Shown here one piece after another: positions 1-12,059 of a stretch of DNA of 64,000 nt. A model generated the notes under the pieces. That model was not told where the DNA came from and did not search any database. It was given only the letters and a program-made list of their open reading frames with translations. Source of the DNA: Sebastes aleutianus (lineage: Eukaryota; Chordata; Actinopteri; Perciformes; Sebastidae). The first letter of the stretch is position 1. Each line of letters begins with the position of its first letter. The DNA is taken from the NCBI GenBank assembly GCA_916700875.1, contig CAKAKS010000031.1, forward strand, positions 18,497,880 through 18,561,879, given 5' to 3'. The position numbers and the translations under genes were made by a program.

Positions 1-88
1 TTGAGACAAAGACTCTAGAAAACAACAACAACAACAGCTGCAGCAGACTGCTGCATGTCCCTCCCTCTTCAGCTTGCAGGGATTGAAT

Positions 89-984
89 CAGTTAAAGGGG
101 AGTGCTACCCATTTTCACATTTTAGCCCCTGCTGCTCATCTTCATGAACTGGCCTAACAATCCTTAATATCACATAATCATATGTCAGCCAAGATTAACA
201 ATAATCCACAGGCATCTGCAGTAAAGCGAGTAAAGCGTTTGTAACTTCTTACATGTATAAATCACGTGGGTCGGTGTCCCATGCGCGCTCGCGTAAGACT
301 CCAACACAAACTACACAGAAGCACCAAAACCGCATAGTTCTATCTAGTGAAGCCCGTCTGTTAAACAGTGTTGGCCGCGGTCGGATGACGCGGGGGGAGA
401 CTGTAGCTTTGGTCTCCAGGGCCGGAGTCTCTGCTGTACTCTGCTCCTCTGCTCCGCTGCCTGCTTGCCTTCACTCAGGTCGCTCCACCTCACGTGCATG
501 CGCGCACACTACACACTGCAGAAGAGTTAGTTTAGCTCTGAGAATATCTAGTGAATGTACAGTGGACGTTTGTGCAGAAATAAATGCTGCAGCTCCTGCA
601 GACCAACAGAGGTTTTCCTTGTCTTGTGAAGTGACGGGGCTCCGCAGCGAGAAACGTTATCGTCTCCGACCAAAACTCCGGTGTCTTCCCTGTTTCCTCT
701 GGCCGCGGTCGGGGGGCTAAAGCAGGAAAAGGCAACACTAGGATCAACAGTGATTCATGGAGAGACCTCTGTCTGGTCAGCTAACATTACTGCCAAGCAG
801 GTGAAATATAGAGTGATATTGTGGTTTTAGCTGACGTGTATCGCCTCACTGTTTTGAGCGATGCTCGTTCATGTCTACTTAGAGCGAGGAAGCGCGAGCC
901 CGACGCTGACTTTCGCTGACTTAACGGCCACAGGTGTCGCTGTTAACAAGCATTTCTGATTCTTACAAACAGTCCCTTTAACTG
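89..984. mobile_element. Non-autonomous DNA transposon (0.9-kb MITE-like)
   Basis: The ends are an imperfect inverted repeat: CAGTTAAAGGGGAGT at the left and the complement of CAGTTAAAGGGACT at the right. The interior is unusually CpG-rich for the region and contains a 155-codon open frame at 253-720 that resembles no protein I know. From memory, close relatives of this interior recur in percomorph genomes, which supports a dispersed element rather than a gene. No convincing target-site duplication is visible. It sits in the presumed first intron of gtf3c4. Confidence 0.6.
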
Positions 985-1149
985 ACAACGAATCAAACCT
1001 TCCGGCATGTTAGCCCACCATCAACTTACAGCACAACACACCAGCATCATCCAAACATACATATAAACATAAACTTCATCGAAACATAATTGTAAACATG
1101 AACCTCCCACAAATAACGCTTCAGGATATATCCCACAAAACAACAAATT

Positions 1150-1520
1150 TACAAACACAGCCCCCTAAGAGTCTGAGGAATATATCTATCATATGTTACT
1201 TTTCTCCTCCTATCCCATGCTTTAGAAAAATATTCAGCAAATGCAAAAACATTATCAAAAAGATATTAATTTAAGGCTCCAGTCTCCATGCCTTTCAAAT
1301 CTAAACCAGGAACTTTTTTAAACAATATTTGTCGTAAATCATGATATAGAGGACAAAATAAAATAAAATTGATTTCTTTCTCAACCTTATTTAGTTCGCA
1401 ATATTGCAACAGTCTTTCGTCTTCTACTACACCTCTGTATCTTCCTGTTTCAACTCTATAATACTCTGTTATAAGTTGACACAACTTATTGTTTTTCCAT
1501 ATAAAAGTTCAATTACCTAA
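1150..1520 (-). mobile_element. LINE remnant, C-terminal end of ORF2
   Basis: The minus-strand frame reads a cysteine/histidine tail typical of LINE-type reverse transcriptase polyproteins: RVETGRYRG, then an ERLLQYC block, then FCPLYHDLR. The same frame continues past a TAA at 1266-1268 with plausible residues (EYFSKAWDRR) to a second stop near 1150. It is therefore a decayed fragment, not a gene. The exact LINE clade cannot be fixed from this piece. Confidence 0.6.
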
Positions 1521-2987
1521 AACTGGAGGCTTCAAATTTCCACTTGACACTTGTGTAAGTTGCATACTGCACCGTGATTGGCTTCTAAACCAGTTGTGAC
1601 GTCACAAAGTAACGCTTGACGATAGATACAGATGTTAAACTCCAAAACAGCAGATGAATGTGAAAACAGCCTTCTAGTGTCAAACTCTGCACATGCATCA
1701 TTCAATGCAGTGAAGGTCAAACATCCAAGTGAAGTAACAATACGCGAAACACATTTAATAGCAGAGGGGGGACTTTAATCTTCAGCTAAATATATGAAGC
1801 TCATGATCGTACGTCTTGAGTGTTCGGGACACAAAAACATAATTTGTAAATGTTTAGCACTAACTTAGGTAAAAGTTATATGATTTTTTTTTTCATAGTA
1901 TTTGCACCAAATTCCCAGTGGTGAGAAACCTGGAAAAAAAGTGTCTTGTCTAGAGAAGTAAAAAGTACATTTCCGCCTCAATTGTCAGCTGTAATGTCCT
2001 TAATTTTTGACTAGCTGCATGCAGATGTGTTATTTGCCTGACTGCCAGATGTTTAAGCCAGAAAGGGACATTATGCATTGAAATGACCTGATAGAATATG
2101 GTGAAGTGTCGATGCATTTCAAGGTGCTACCACTGCTAATAAGTAACAAAGAATATAGGTAATTACAGAATGACATCTGTGAGTGTATTGGAGTAGTGTT
2201 ACTACCATTTGTCTACTTGTTAAGCAACCTGTGTAAACACGCCTCAGAAACCCAGCCAAGCTACTATTCACTTGTGTGCCATTAGTTTGGCAGCGGTGGA
2301 TGTTTCTGTATTTTCATTATTTGCTAAACTGAACGAAAGACAATTAAAGCGATGGAATACAAATGTTGATGAAAAGAGAAACTGAAAAACAATCTTGCTG
2401 TGGTAAATCTGTCTCCGCGCAGCTGCTCTGGTGTGTAAACATGATTGTTTATAGGTTCGTCTCCACTCCAAAAATCCACTTGGCAGATAAAATACTGGAT
2501 GGAGCTGAGTTTTATAATCCACTAGGCACAGTGGCAGACAGGCAGAGTTGCTTTCCTGCTGTCATTTATAGATATGATTAACTGCTTGTAAATGGGAGGG
2601 CTACTGAGCAGGGAGCAGTGGATGATGGCATGCAAAGAGGCCACATTCTATCAGTGGGATGATACTGCAAGTCTGAAGAAGAGCTCAAAACATCACTTGT
2701 GGATGTGCCAATAAATTGGACTTAAGGGACGCTACAGTGTGTGTTTATGTTTTCCATACTGCTGCATCACCCATCCATATGTATACTGTGTTCCCATGTC
2801 AGGTGACCTGAAACCTGAAGAATTGCATGCAGATTCCTTGCGGTTTCTCTGTAGTTAAATTGATTTTCAAGTAATGAAAATGTGCTCTACAAATAAGCTA
2901 AACTTGAAATTTGAAGTACTGTGTTTCAAATTGTTTTATGGTTTTAAAATGTGAAAGGATTTTTCATGAGTTTGTCAGCACTGCCCC

Positions 2988-3048
<61 letters not shown>
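2988..3048. repeat. (ATT)n microsatellite
   Basis: About 20 perfect TTA/ATT units, 130 bp before the gtf3c4 exon 2 acceptor. Length polymorphism is likely. Confidence 0.95.
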
Positions 3049-3177
3049 CAAATGTAGTCTTTAACAATCGAGCTGCAAATATTGTTTCATATGTAGTGTG
3101 GAAGTATGCTGAAATGACTTGCAAATGTTTTCTTAAACCTGACCTTTAACCTTTCATTTGTGTTTTTAACTTTGAAG

Positions 3178-6100
3178 GTGGGACCAGCAGCGGAGCTGGC
3201 TCAAGCGATGGAGAAGTTCGCTACACATCCGGACCCCACAGTAAGGCAAGTTTTTCTGGCCGACAAAGTGATGAACCCGTCGATAGGAGTGCACAGAGGA
3301 ATAAGATATGCCAGTTGGTCTCCGTTAGGTTGTGACTCGAGCGGGCGCTGCCTGCTCGCTTGCCTGACGCTCGACCACAGACTCACCATTCATAACAGCC
3401 ACAAGCGTCTCGAGTGGAACATGCTAATCGACCTCACCAAAAAGTACAGCGAGAGGCTAAAGGAGCGAGGCTACTCCAAAAAAGACAACAAGCCCCCGCA
3501 GGAAGACCTGCTGGACTTTGACGAGCTGCAGAGGCGCTTCCGTATGCAGACTCCTCTGAGAATGGAGTGGTCGAGCGTTTACACGACCAAACAGGTCCAG
3601 CCGGACAACACATGCAGAGACATGGAGATGGTCCTCCTCGCCGTCTTAATGGAAAACGGCGACCTTGTTTTGTGGAAGTTTGTGTTGCCCTTTTTAAACG
3701 TTGCAGATGTTTCGTTTTATGACATTGTGGAGTCGGGTGTGACTAGACCCAGCGACCTGGCGTGGTGGGAGTATGTAAGCTCAGATCGGCGGATGAGCGG
3801 CCTGATCGTCGGCAGTGAAGTAGGACCCGTCAAGATCATGCCGGTTAGCCTGGCGGGAGTGAAGGGCTACTTCACCCTCCGACACCCCGTCATCCTCTGG
3901 AAGGAGTGCGACGAGATCGCCGTCGAAAACCTCAAATGTGTCCCGATGATCCACCCGATCCAAAAATCCAGCTGCAGCCTCATCGTGGCGTCGCGCGGCT
4001 GCTACGTCTTTTGGTGTTTGCTCATGATTTCGCCGGCCGGACTTAACGTACACAACTCTCACGTGGCGGGGCTGCACTCGCTCCCTGTGGTCTCGCTAGC
4101 GATCAGTCAACATGGCGTTGCAGTGTACACATGTTCTGCAGACGGCTGGATAAAAAAGCTGACTCCGACGTTTACGGAGAACACTTTGATTTTCAAACAA
4201 GAGGATATGATGCGACCTGAAAACCTAACTGGGAGGAGGATACACGGGATTGCGGTGAGCCACAACGGAGCGTATGTTGCGCTTGCCAGCACACAAGGTA
4301 TGGTTGGCGGCTACCATCCAGTCAACAGGACCTACCAGGTTCACTTTGTGACCCTGAAAACGCCAAAAACGGCAGCGGCACTGCTGCTCAAGTCCCCCAC
4401 GCAGAACTTGTACAAAGTGGCCGACCTGCTCGATCTCGTGAGGTGGCAGATTTTGAAAAACAAGAGCATCCCCGCGTCGCTGCTGGAAGAGCTCGATCAA
4501 AAGATCCAGGAAGTAGACTCGCCCTACTTGTGGCGATTCAAGCTCTTCTTGGTGCGTATACTTTACCAGTCACTACAGCTGCCTCCCACGGAGAACCGCT
4601 GGAAACCCACGCACGAGGAGAACAAGGTGTTCGTGAGAGACGAGGAAGAGGAGGACGGAAAGGACACAGAAGATGGTGCACAAGAGGAAGGCGAGCCCAG
4701 TGAGGTAAAACATGAGAAGGAGGAGAATCGGGAGGAGCAGATAGAGGAGGTGCAGGCTTGGATCAATGCGGTAGAGAGCCACATGATGAGAGAAAACATG
4801 AAGAAGGTGCTGGGGGTGGTGTACCTCAACACCTGGATTGGTCAGAACACCAGCATACCCACCTGTGGCCTGGTGGACTACCTCGCCAGAGACTCTAACG
4901 ACAGAGCGTCAGAGGTAAAACTCAGTGACTCACCTGATAATTATTCACCTCAGCTTCTTACCACCAATGTTGTGATCTTTTGTTTTCCCTGATCAGAGTG
5001 ACTTCATGTCAGGTATATGCTGATGATCTCAGTGAAAGCTAGAGAGAGTACATGGCCAAAAGTATGTGGACTACTGGAATATTGCAACTGCATGTGGTTG
5101 TCAAACATTTCCCTTAAAGAGGACCTATTGTGTTTATCTTCAGGTGCATACCTGTATTTTGGGGTTCTACTAGAACATGTTTTAAAGGGGAACAACGCCC
5201 ATTTTCAAAATTCGTACATGTTATTCCCATGGTCTAAGACAGTCCAAAAAACGTTAGTAAACATGGACAACTCTCTCCGATATCCAAAAACTACAGTGCT
5301 AAAACTAAAAAAATGTGATGTAATAGGGTATAAAGTATGGAGCTGCTCCATAGACAATGAATTGGAGGCTGATTTTGTGGACCCACTGAATGTTTGTTTT
5401 GAGCTTTATTCTATTACAATGTGTTCAGTTGTGATTGTTGTCTTCTAGAACATCTCTCCCTAGTCATTGTCTATGGAGCAGTTACACAATTTATACTCTA
5501 TGACATCACACGTTTGAGTTTTATTACTCTAGTTTTTGGATTTGGGAGAGAGTTGTTCATGTTTACTAATATTTCTTGGACTGTCTTAGACCAAAGGAAT
5601 AACATGTATGAATTAAAAAAAAATGGGTGTAGTTCCCCTTTAAATTGGAACAAAGGCCAAACCAGAGTGTCCACATACCTTTTGTCATACAGCATGTTTC
5701 AGCATTTACTAGTATCCTATAATTGCCACAGTGGCTGATGTTCAGCCAAAGTTACATAGACGCGCTTTAATGGTTTAATTACTTTTTTTGTTTGTTTTTA
5801 ACAAAATGACAAAGTAACAAACTACAGAACAAGTTTTTTTTCTATTTAGGAAGCTATTGGATTTTTCATTTTTAAATGATTTTAGTCTTAACTCCCATTC
5901 ATGCTGTCTTCCACTACTGCTACCGTTTCACAAGTCGGACTGCCTTCTCTTACACCCCTCTTGCTCTGTGTATGTATCGTCCTTCTCAGGTCTTGATTGG
6001 CCACATCAAGAAAAAGATTCACAAGCAGACGTTCTCGGAGCGCTGCAGCTTGTGTCAGGAGATTCTGCCCTTCTCGGACCACAAACAAGCAATCTGTAAA

Positions 6101-6453
6101 AACGGCCACATGTGGCTCAGGTATAGAAATCACTCTCCCACAAATCCACTAAAGATTTTTGTTTTTTTTTGTTTTTTTTATTAGCTTTAGCTTCAACGTG
6201 CCTGCCGGGACATGAATTGAATCTTAATGCCAAATGCCTTCTTTGACGGTTTATTTATCTTCACGGAGCAGTAATCAAGCCTCCCACCTTGTGATATTTA
6301 CCCACGCACCACTCTCATCATCTCATAAATATCGTCTGTCAAACATTTCTCCTGCCTTCTCGCTCGCTAGAATGTGGTGCCTCTGGTGGGCACTGAGAGG
6401 GAAATCTGTGCCCGTCAATGCTGTTCCTGCTCTACTTTTGTGTCTGTCTGTTA

Positions 6454-6485
<32 letters not shown>

Positions 6486-8480
6486 ATGTCTCTGTCCCTG
6501 CCAGCCAGCCCTCTAATGCCTCCCTCTCGCTCTCCTCCAGGTGTGTGTTGTCATACCAGGCCTGCCAGACGCTGACGTTCAGACGTTGCCTCCTGCTGGA
6601 TACCATCTCCAGACTGCCAGAGCCTGAGGGTAAGCGCCACTTTCCATCTCCCTCCACCTCCATTTCACAGTCCCACTCTCGATCAGCCATCTCCTCCTGT
6701 CACCTTCAACGTCGGCCTTCATCCCGCTCTGCCGCTCAGATCGTCGCTTGACATTTTGGATTCAGAGTCGGTCGAAAACTTGATGCCTAACAAACATGAA
6801 TGATTAGAATGATAGAAATTAGCTGTTGTTTTTTTGTGTTTTTATTGTGTATCTTTGTGTGGCTGATTTACGGTCAAGGCTGTCGAGAGTTGAATCATTG
6901 GTCAGAAAGTTCAGTGTTGTCTCAGTTTTTGGATTGAGGCTTTTTTCCCCCCATGTTTTACGAATGTAGTCTTGTCTCAAAGTTTCAAGTTTGGTTTTGG
7001 ATTCACCAAAGTCACACAATAACACAAACTAACTAACCGATCGAGGCAGCGGTAGACCAGCAACTTCCGAGGTAAATTACAATGTTTGTCAGTGGAGTCT
7101 GGCGGCTTTGAAGAGAGCATAGATGGATAAAACGAAACAACAGGGCTTTCTGACAGCGAGGTAAATCGGTAAAAAATTCTGAACTGTTAAATGGATAAAG
7201 ATTTTTTTTTTTTAGGTGAGCTTTTCTTTTAGGTGGCTAAAATACATTTTGCTGCCGGCCCCGTCCACAGCAGTACATTGCTTTGCTTCAGTGCTGGTAC
7301 TACTGTCTGTTTCTCCATACTGTAGGTAATACACTGACTATGGATAAGTACCTCATACAACCCCACTTCAAAAAAATCTGCACTATCCCTGTTGAAAAGT
7401 ATAATACAAACTTTAACAATTTTACAAGAAGTTTCATTTTACAGCAAAAATGTAAAATCCACTTGAAACAAGTACGTAGCCCTAATTCAGTTATGCCATT
7501 TGGGCACAAGCACAAAGGAGAGATTCTCATGTATTTCTCAGAAATCTGTCTCATTATACCAACTTTTCAGGAGGAGAAAGCCGATTTCTTTGCCACGTAT
7601 AACCGGTGTTTCTAATTGGCTTCATTTTTTTTTTTTTACACGCGAGCATGTGCACGTCAAAGACTTCAGACAGGGAAAGTATCTGGCAGGATGACAGGAA
7701 AGATCAATACACTACACATAGTGCGATGCATCCTTGTGCTCTAAATAATCACATCCAAAGTCTGCACTACAGTAACCAGGTTACTAAAGTGCATGTAAAC
7801 ATGCTGTCTGATCACTTGTGTGGATCCATACTGATTGATTTGATCTGTCAATCATTTATGTGGTCATTTTGTCCAATTTATTGAATTTGGAGATGAGCAT
7901 GAATTACTTTAAAATAAAGGCACAATGAGTAGAAAAAAACAAATGGGTGCAGGGCCAGCAAAGTGGTTCCTGCAGTGGTTAGTTAGGAGAGAAAAGCAGG
8001 ATTGGCTTTATCTGGCTGCTACATGCATCCCAGGTGTTTATCGGTCCTGAGCACCTGAGGCGCAACTCCTCTGGTCATTCCAGCCTATCTGAGCTACAGA
8101 CTGACAGGTCTGTGCAGTTCTGGCATCTGTCAGAATCAACATCATCCTCCCGTCTCACAACATCTTACAGATTTTCTTTTATATTTGTTTTTTTAATCCA
8201 CGTGTGGCAATTATTGTTGGCTTTTACTGTATTAAACTCTCTTCAGACATGGAATACGCAACATTTCTGGCTTCATCCATCAGTAAAAGTATTGGCTTCT
8301 CAAACACAGATGGTCGTTATATTAATGTTTTGTCATGGCTTCGGATATGTCTTTTGGAATCATTTCATATTTAGAAACCCTGGTTGCAAACGCCACTTGT
8401 TTTCTCTCCCCACAGATCCGGAGTGGATAAGGAAGATACTGAAGGCGCCCTGCACGCTCTGCGACTCGCCGATGATCTAG
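3178..8480 (+). CDS. gtf3c4: General transcription factor 3C subunit 4 (TFIIIC90), exons 2-5, 5' partial
   Basis: TFIIIC90 is a TFIIIC subunit that bridges promoter-bound TFIIIC to TFIIIB and RNA polymerase III at tRNA and 5S genes in the nucleus; intrinsic histone acetyltransferase activity has been reported for the human protein. Four exons with phase-compatible GT-AG junctions are visible: 3178-4914, 5990-6120, 6541-6629 and 8416-8480 (TAG), giving 673 residues. The first exon holds the beta-propeller-like TFIIIC delta region. Matches to the human protein include SWSPLGCDSSGRCLLA, MSGLIVGSEVGPVKI, GLNVHNSHVAGLHSLP and WRFKLFLVRILYQS. An acidic linker follows (about 4640-4750). The last three exons form the C-terminal zinc-binding domain: CSLC, then C..GHMWLRC, then a terminal CTLCDSP. 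The start codon is not in the window; the Met at 3160 is intronic. No frameshift or stop interrupts the exons. The human protein is about 822 residues, so only the N-terminal exon is missing. Confidence 0.96.
5182..5645. mobile_element. Foldback MITE in gtf3c4 intron 2
   Basis: The left end begins TTTAAAGGGGAAC and the right end is GTTCCCCTTTAAA. The two arms remain complementary for well over 100 bp: the left arm with TCGTACATGTTATTCCCATG and GTCTAAGACAGTCCAA is mirrored by TTGGACTGTCTTAGAC and GGAATAACATGTATGAA on the right. The whole 460-bp unit could fold into a hairpin in the pre-mRNA. The open frames overlapping it on both strands are by-products of the inverted repeat. Confidence 0.85.
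6454..6479 (+). repeat. (GT)n microsatellite in gtf3c4 intron 3
   Basis: About 13 GT units, 60 bp before the exon 4 acceptor at 6540. Confidence 0.9.
6630..8415 (+). other. gtf3c4: gtf3c4 intron 4
   Basis: Bounded by a GGGTAAGC donor and a CCCCACAG acceptor that restore the Asp codon of the DPEWIR block. The interior shows poly-T runs and no coding block I recognise. Confidence 0.8.
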
Positions 8481-8646
8481 AGCTGAACGATGGGAGGAAC
8501 CTCAGGGCTGCCCTGCGACCTTTCAGAGCTTCCCGCTCTGACGCAGGGTCCACTTTTGTCAGACGTCTCACTGCTCCGATTTTTTTTCATTTCATGTATT
8601 TTGTTCATGTTTTTATTACTTTATATTGGTATCTTTAAAAGTGCAA

Positions 8647-8652
8647 AATAAA
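8647..8652 (+). terminator. gtf3c4: gtf3c4 polyadenylation signal
   Basis: A canonical AATAAA lies 167 bp after the gtf3c4 stop codon and is followed by a T-rich stretch. It implies a short 3' UTR of roughly 190 bp. Confidence 0.75.
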
Positions 8653-8680
8653 AGGCTTTGATTATACGTTCTAACTCGTA

Positions 8681-10020
8681 TTTCCTCACAAGTATAACCT
8701 CCAGAGAAGCCGTTTCCCCCTGCCGTGGCTTTAAATTAATATTTCACTGAGGTAAAACATTTTGGACTCAAACTTTACAGATTTCTTTATTTTCTCCCTT
8801 CTAAAATAAATTCCCAGCCAGACGCCGTGTTTGCACAAGGGTGCAAAGAAACAAAATTTGAAATGTGGTTATATGTGGAGGTTTCTATTATTCAGTAGGA
8901 CTTCAGGGCACCATAAATAAGCTCCCTCATTTTCCTTATGTTGACTATATTTCCAAACCTTTGGTGTAGTTTTTATTGCAAGTAAGTGGAACTTACTCCG
9001 CTAGTCCTATTTTAGTGAGGGCTTTTTTTTTGTCTTCTCTTTTTGAGCGCAACAAATAATACACTCTGAATAATACATACTCTGGAAAAAACTCAAACAT
9101 ACCTACTTTAATTGGCACTGTAAAACAATTTTCAAGCTCTGGGAGGAGGAGGGTGGGTGGTGGTGCTCAGTCATTCTCTCAGATGAGGACTTCCGCTAAT
9201 GTAAACGCAGAAGAGAAGGAGCGGCGAGGTAGATGAGATGAGCAAGAGGCAGGAAGAAAGCGAAAAGTGTGCTTAAAAACCCGGCGCGGTACCCTCCCGT
9301 GGGAGCGGGTTGTAATGAGATTCAGCAGTAATGAGGGACAGAACATGGCGCCAGATGTGATTCTAATTCTAATCAAGGAGGGGAGGGTGGCGGTGATGGG
9401 AAAGAGGGGGGGTTAGCGAGCATATTGTTAAATACAATTAACCCTTTTTTTCATATTTGGAGGGAACAAGAGCTGAAGGGAGGGGATACAGGCTCAACGG
9501 CATGTTCCTCGGCCCCGGCTCCTTGTTTTGGAGACATGGAGGTCGGCGGCCGGTGATCAAAGAGGAAGCTGGACCTGAGAGACTGGGCCCTCTCAATCCA
9601 CCGCCGCCTCTCATCCCCTTACATCAGCAGGCCTGGCAGAGGTGGGGTGGGGTCTGCCCTCCCTCTGGTGACACTGGAGATGATAGCCTGCCCCGGGGCG
9701 AGGAGAGAGGAGGCAGCTCAGCTCCAAGCACACAGGACTTCATGAAAGGGGAACTTTTTCTTTTATGTTTTTTTCTTTTTTTTTTTTTTTTAAACCCAAC
9801 ATTTCTTGGTGGCATTTATTGGCTCAAGACTCAGTGAAGATTCGGTTGTTTTGGTTGAAGAAATGGATGTCTCCCACTTTACTAGAAAGTGAATCATTTA
9901 TCACATTATCCTGCAGGACTAGTGGGAAGATTAGTTTTAAGAATACAGCTGCAAAAAGCGCCCATGAATGAACAGGCAGGGGCAAGGATAAAAAAATACC
10001 AATAAAATATCCTCGATTTA
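8681..10020. other. Intergenic, no gene seen
   Basis: The segment holds a G/A-rich stretch (about 9135-9440) and a long T run near 9777-9791. The 126-codon frame at 9457-9837 has no recognisable domain and runs through the poly-T tract, so I treat it as chance. A purine-rich CpG-containing block at 9180-9740 could be regulatory, but nothing in it is decisive. Confidence 0.5.
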
Positions 10021-10029
10021 TTACTTGTT

Positions 10030-10240
10030 TAAACTAGGGCTATTGTTAAAGGGGTCCCTTGACCTCTGACCTCAAGATGTGAACGATAATTGGTTCTATA
10101 GGTACCCATGAGTCTCCCCGAGTCCTGTGTTTTTTGACACACCCATCCACCCTGACCTCCTCCCTACACGGCGTTCTCCAGTCTTTATACTTCCCGGTTC
10201 ACAATTACGTGGATTACATACAAATTGATATCGTGTGAAA
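10030..10240. repeat. Dispersed repeat fragments (two families abutting)
   Basis: Bases 10045-10115 (GACCTCTGACCTCAAGAT, GGTACCCATGAGTCTCC) match, in reverse orientation, the interior of the element at 16549-17210 and the fragment at 21040-21190. Bases 10110-10230 (CACCCATCCACC, CCTCCCTACACGG, TTTATACTTCC, GATTACGTGGAT-like) match the block at 34925-35020. Confidence 0.7.
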
Positions 10241-11780
10241 TTCGTGTCAATGTACAAGAATCAGTTCATTAAATTTCATGACTATTTCATGAACTGCTTT
10301 GCGACTGGGCTCAATTGACTGTAAAAATGAGGTCTTAGTGATTTGGTTCAGCAATTCTCTCCAAACAAAGGAGTTGAAAAGTTCAAAGGAAAACACGAAT
10401 CCTCCTGATTGTGCCTAAAAACAGCAAGATAACCTCGCTGTTGTGAAAACGAGCTGAGTTCAGCACTTCATTAAAACTGCTTAAAGTTAAGTAACAAGTT
10501 TTACTCCAAAAAGCACAAGTTAACTGGATAACTTAAAGCAACTAAAAGCCTTATAATGAGCTGCTCATCAGCCCTGGCTGTGGGAGGTTTGCAGTGTTTG
10601 GTGCCTTCATGGCTTCTTTTTTTTTTTTTCAGCCTGGGGATTTGGTGCTCCGCGTTCTAGTTTGTCAAGTGGAAGTGGCTCCTCAGGTTGTAATGTTCCT
10701 GTCACTGATAGGTGGAGACCAGCACTGTTACAGAGGTTAGCTGTGTTTGGTTGATCCTCCTCCCGCTTTAATAGAATAATCCGTCAAAGAGCAGCTCCAC
10801 TAGTAATTACCTGCTTCCCCTCCCTTTCTCTCCCACTGTCTTTGCTCCCAACACTTCAAACGAGGGATTTTTCTCTTTGCATACAATATTTATATCCTTT
10901 ATGTCAGTGGCGGGACGGCATAAAACATTCATGGCACCTTTTCACACCTTAATTTCATGTGATATTCCTTTTGTTTTGTTTAGATTTGATTTTGAACATG
11001 ATACGTCCCGCTGTATTCTCTCAAGAGTATCAATTCATCGTTGCTTCAGAATATTCCAGTTTACATTGTAAAACGTGGCGGCTGCTTCGCTGCCTCTGAC
11101 GTGTGACTGCATCACCTGGTGGGATCATGACTTTGTTTTATAGACCTGATGCGTTTATGAATCTCCTGTTGATTTGTATGGCATTTTGTCACATTTCTGA
11201 GAAAAGTTGGGGGAGTAGTTTATGACGATAAACACCTTTTTGTCAGTGTCTGTCTACATCGCCATAGTTTTCTTTCTTTAGTTGATTTAGGCCACTGTGG
11301 GTATCAATGAGCGGACCGCTTTATGACAATACTGAATATATATATGATTTTTGCGTCAATGTGTTGAAGTACTTTGATTTTTGAGATGTATAATTTGCAG
11401 GATTAGCCGAAAGTACATATTTCTATTCTGTTATTTTACAGTTTTATCGATTTATTTATTATTTATTTCCCCCCCAAAAACTAAGCAAAAAATAAATTAA
11501 AAAAATCGTGTATTTTACAATATTGTGATATACATTGATAGAGGATTTTATCCATATTCCACATGTTTAACTGTGCCACATTCTGATTGTTTCTTAGGCT
11601 TTTTTGCGAAAAGAAATCTCCCTCGATACATCATTTTAGTTTACTCTTGAATCCTAAAATCATATATAAATATATATATTGCGATATATTGCGATTTCTT
11701 ACCTTCTTTCAACTGCGAATTATGCAGTTTGTCAACATCTGTTTTATCTAATAAGATACGGTTTTTGCTCTATCCATCTC
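10241..11780. other. AT-rich intergenic DNA, no gene seen
   Basis: No open frame over 64 codons and no recognised element. Poly-T near 10618-10630 and AT runs near 11336-11520 and 11660-11690. Confidence 0.5.
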
Positions 11781-11789
11781 AGAGTTTTT

Positions 11790-11970
11790 ATCTTGAGATC
11801 GGAGGTCAAGGGACCCCTTTGAAAATGCCCATGCCAGTTTTTCCTCACCAAAATTTAGTGTAACTTTGTAGCGTTATTTAGCATTCTTCCCCATAACATG
11901 GCCTGATTGGTACCAATTCCTTAGGGTTTCTAGTTTCATATGATGCCAGTTACTTCACTCTAGCTTTAAA
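11790..11970. repeat. Fragment of the GGTCAAGGGACCCC repeat family
   Basis: GAGGTCAAGGGACCCCTTTG, ATGCCAGTTTTTCCT and TTTCATATGATGCCAGT match the interior of the complete element at 16549-17210. The ends are missing, so this is a truncated copy. Confidence 0.75.
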
Positions 11971-12059
11971 GCTTTAAATCTCTTAAGCTTGTGTTAACCA
12001 CAGACCTTATTTCAGGCATCTAACGAAAAAAAACATTAAAAAAACCCACTGACTTCCAG

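Larger units (their letters stand above)
985..3177 (+). other. gtf3c4: Presumed intron 1 of gtf3c4
   Basis: Apart from the LINE remnant and the ATT microsatellite, this stretch shows no coding exon. The expected N-terminal exon of the TFIIIC90 protein (roughly 120-150 residues in vertebrates) is absent here, so the promoter and start codon should lie left of base 1. The interval ends in a good 3' splice site (pyrimidine-rich stretch, TTTGAAG) at 3177. Confidence 0.6.

Noticed and set aside
253..720. 155-codon open frame
   Set aside because: Lies wholly inside a terminal-inverted-repeat element (89-984), has no domain, and does not match the missing gtf3c4 first exon.
3160..3177. Met at 3160 as the gtf3c4 start
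   Set aside because: These bases form the 3' splice site (TTTGAAG); alignment with the vertebrate protein enters at VG, so the true start is in an earlier exon.
4915..4992. C-terminal extension of the 610-codon frame past 4914
   Set aside because: Reads through the GTAAAA donor into intron 2; the conserved protein continues with VLIGHIKKK at 5990.
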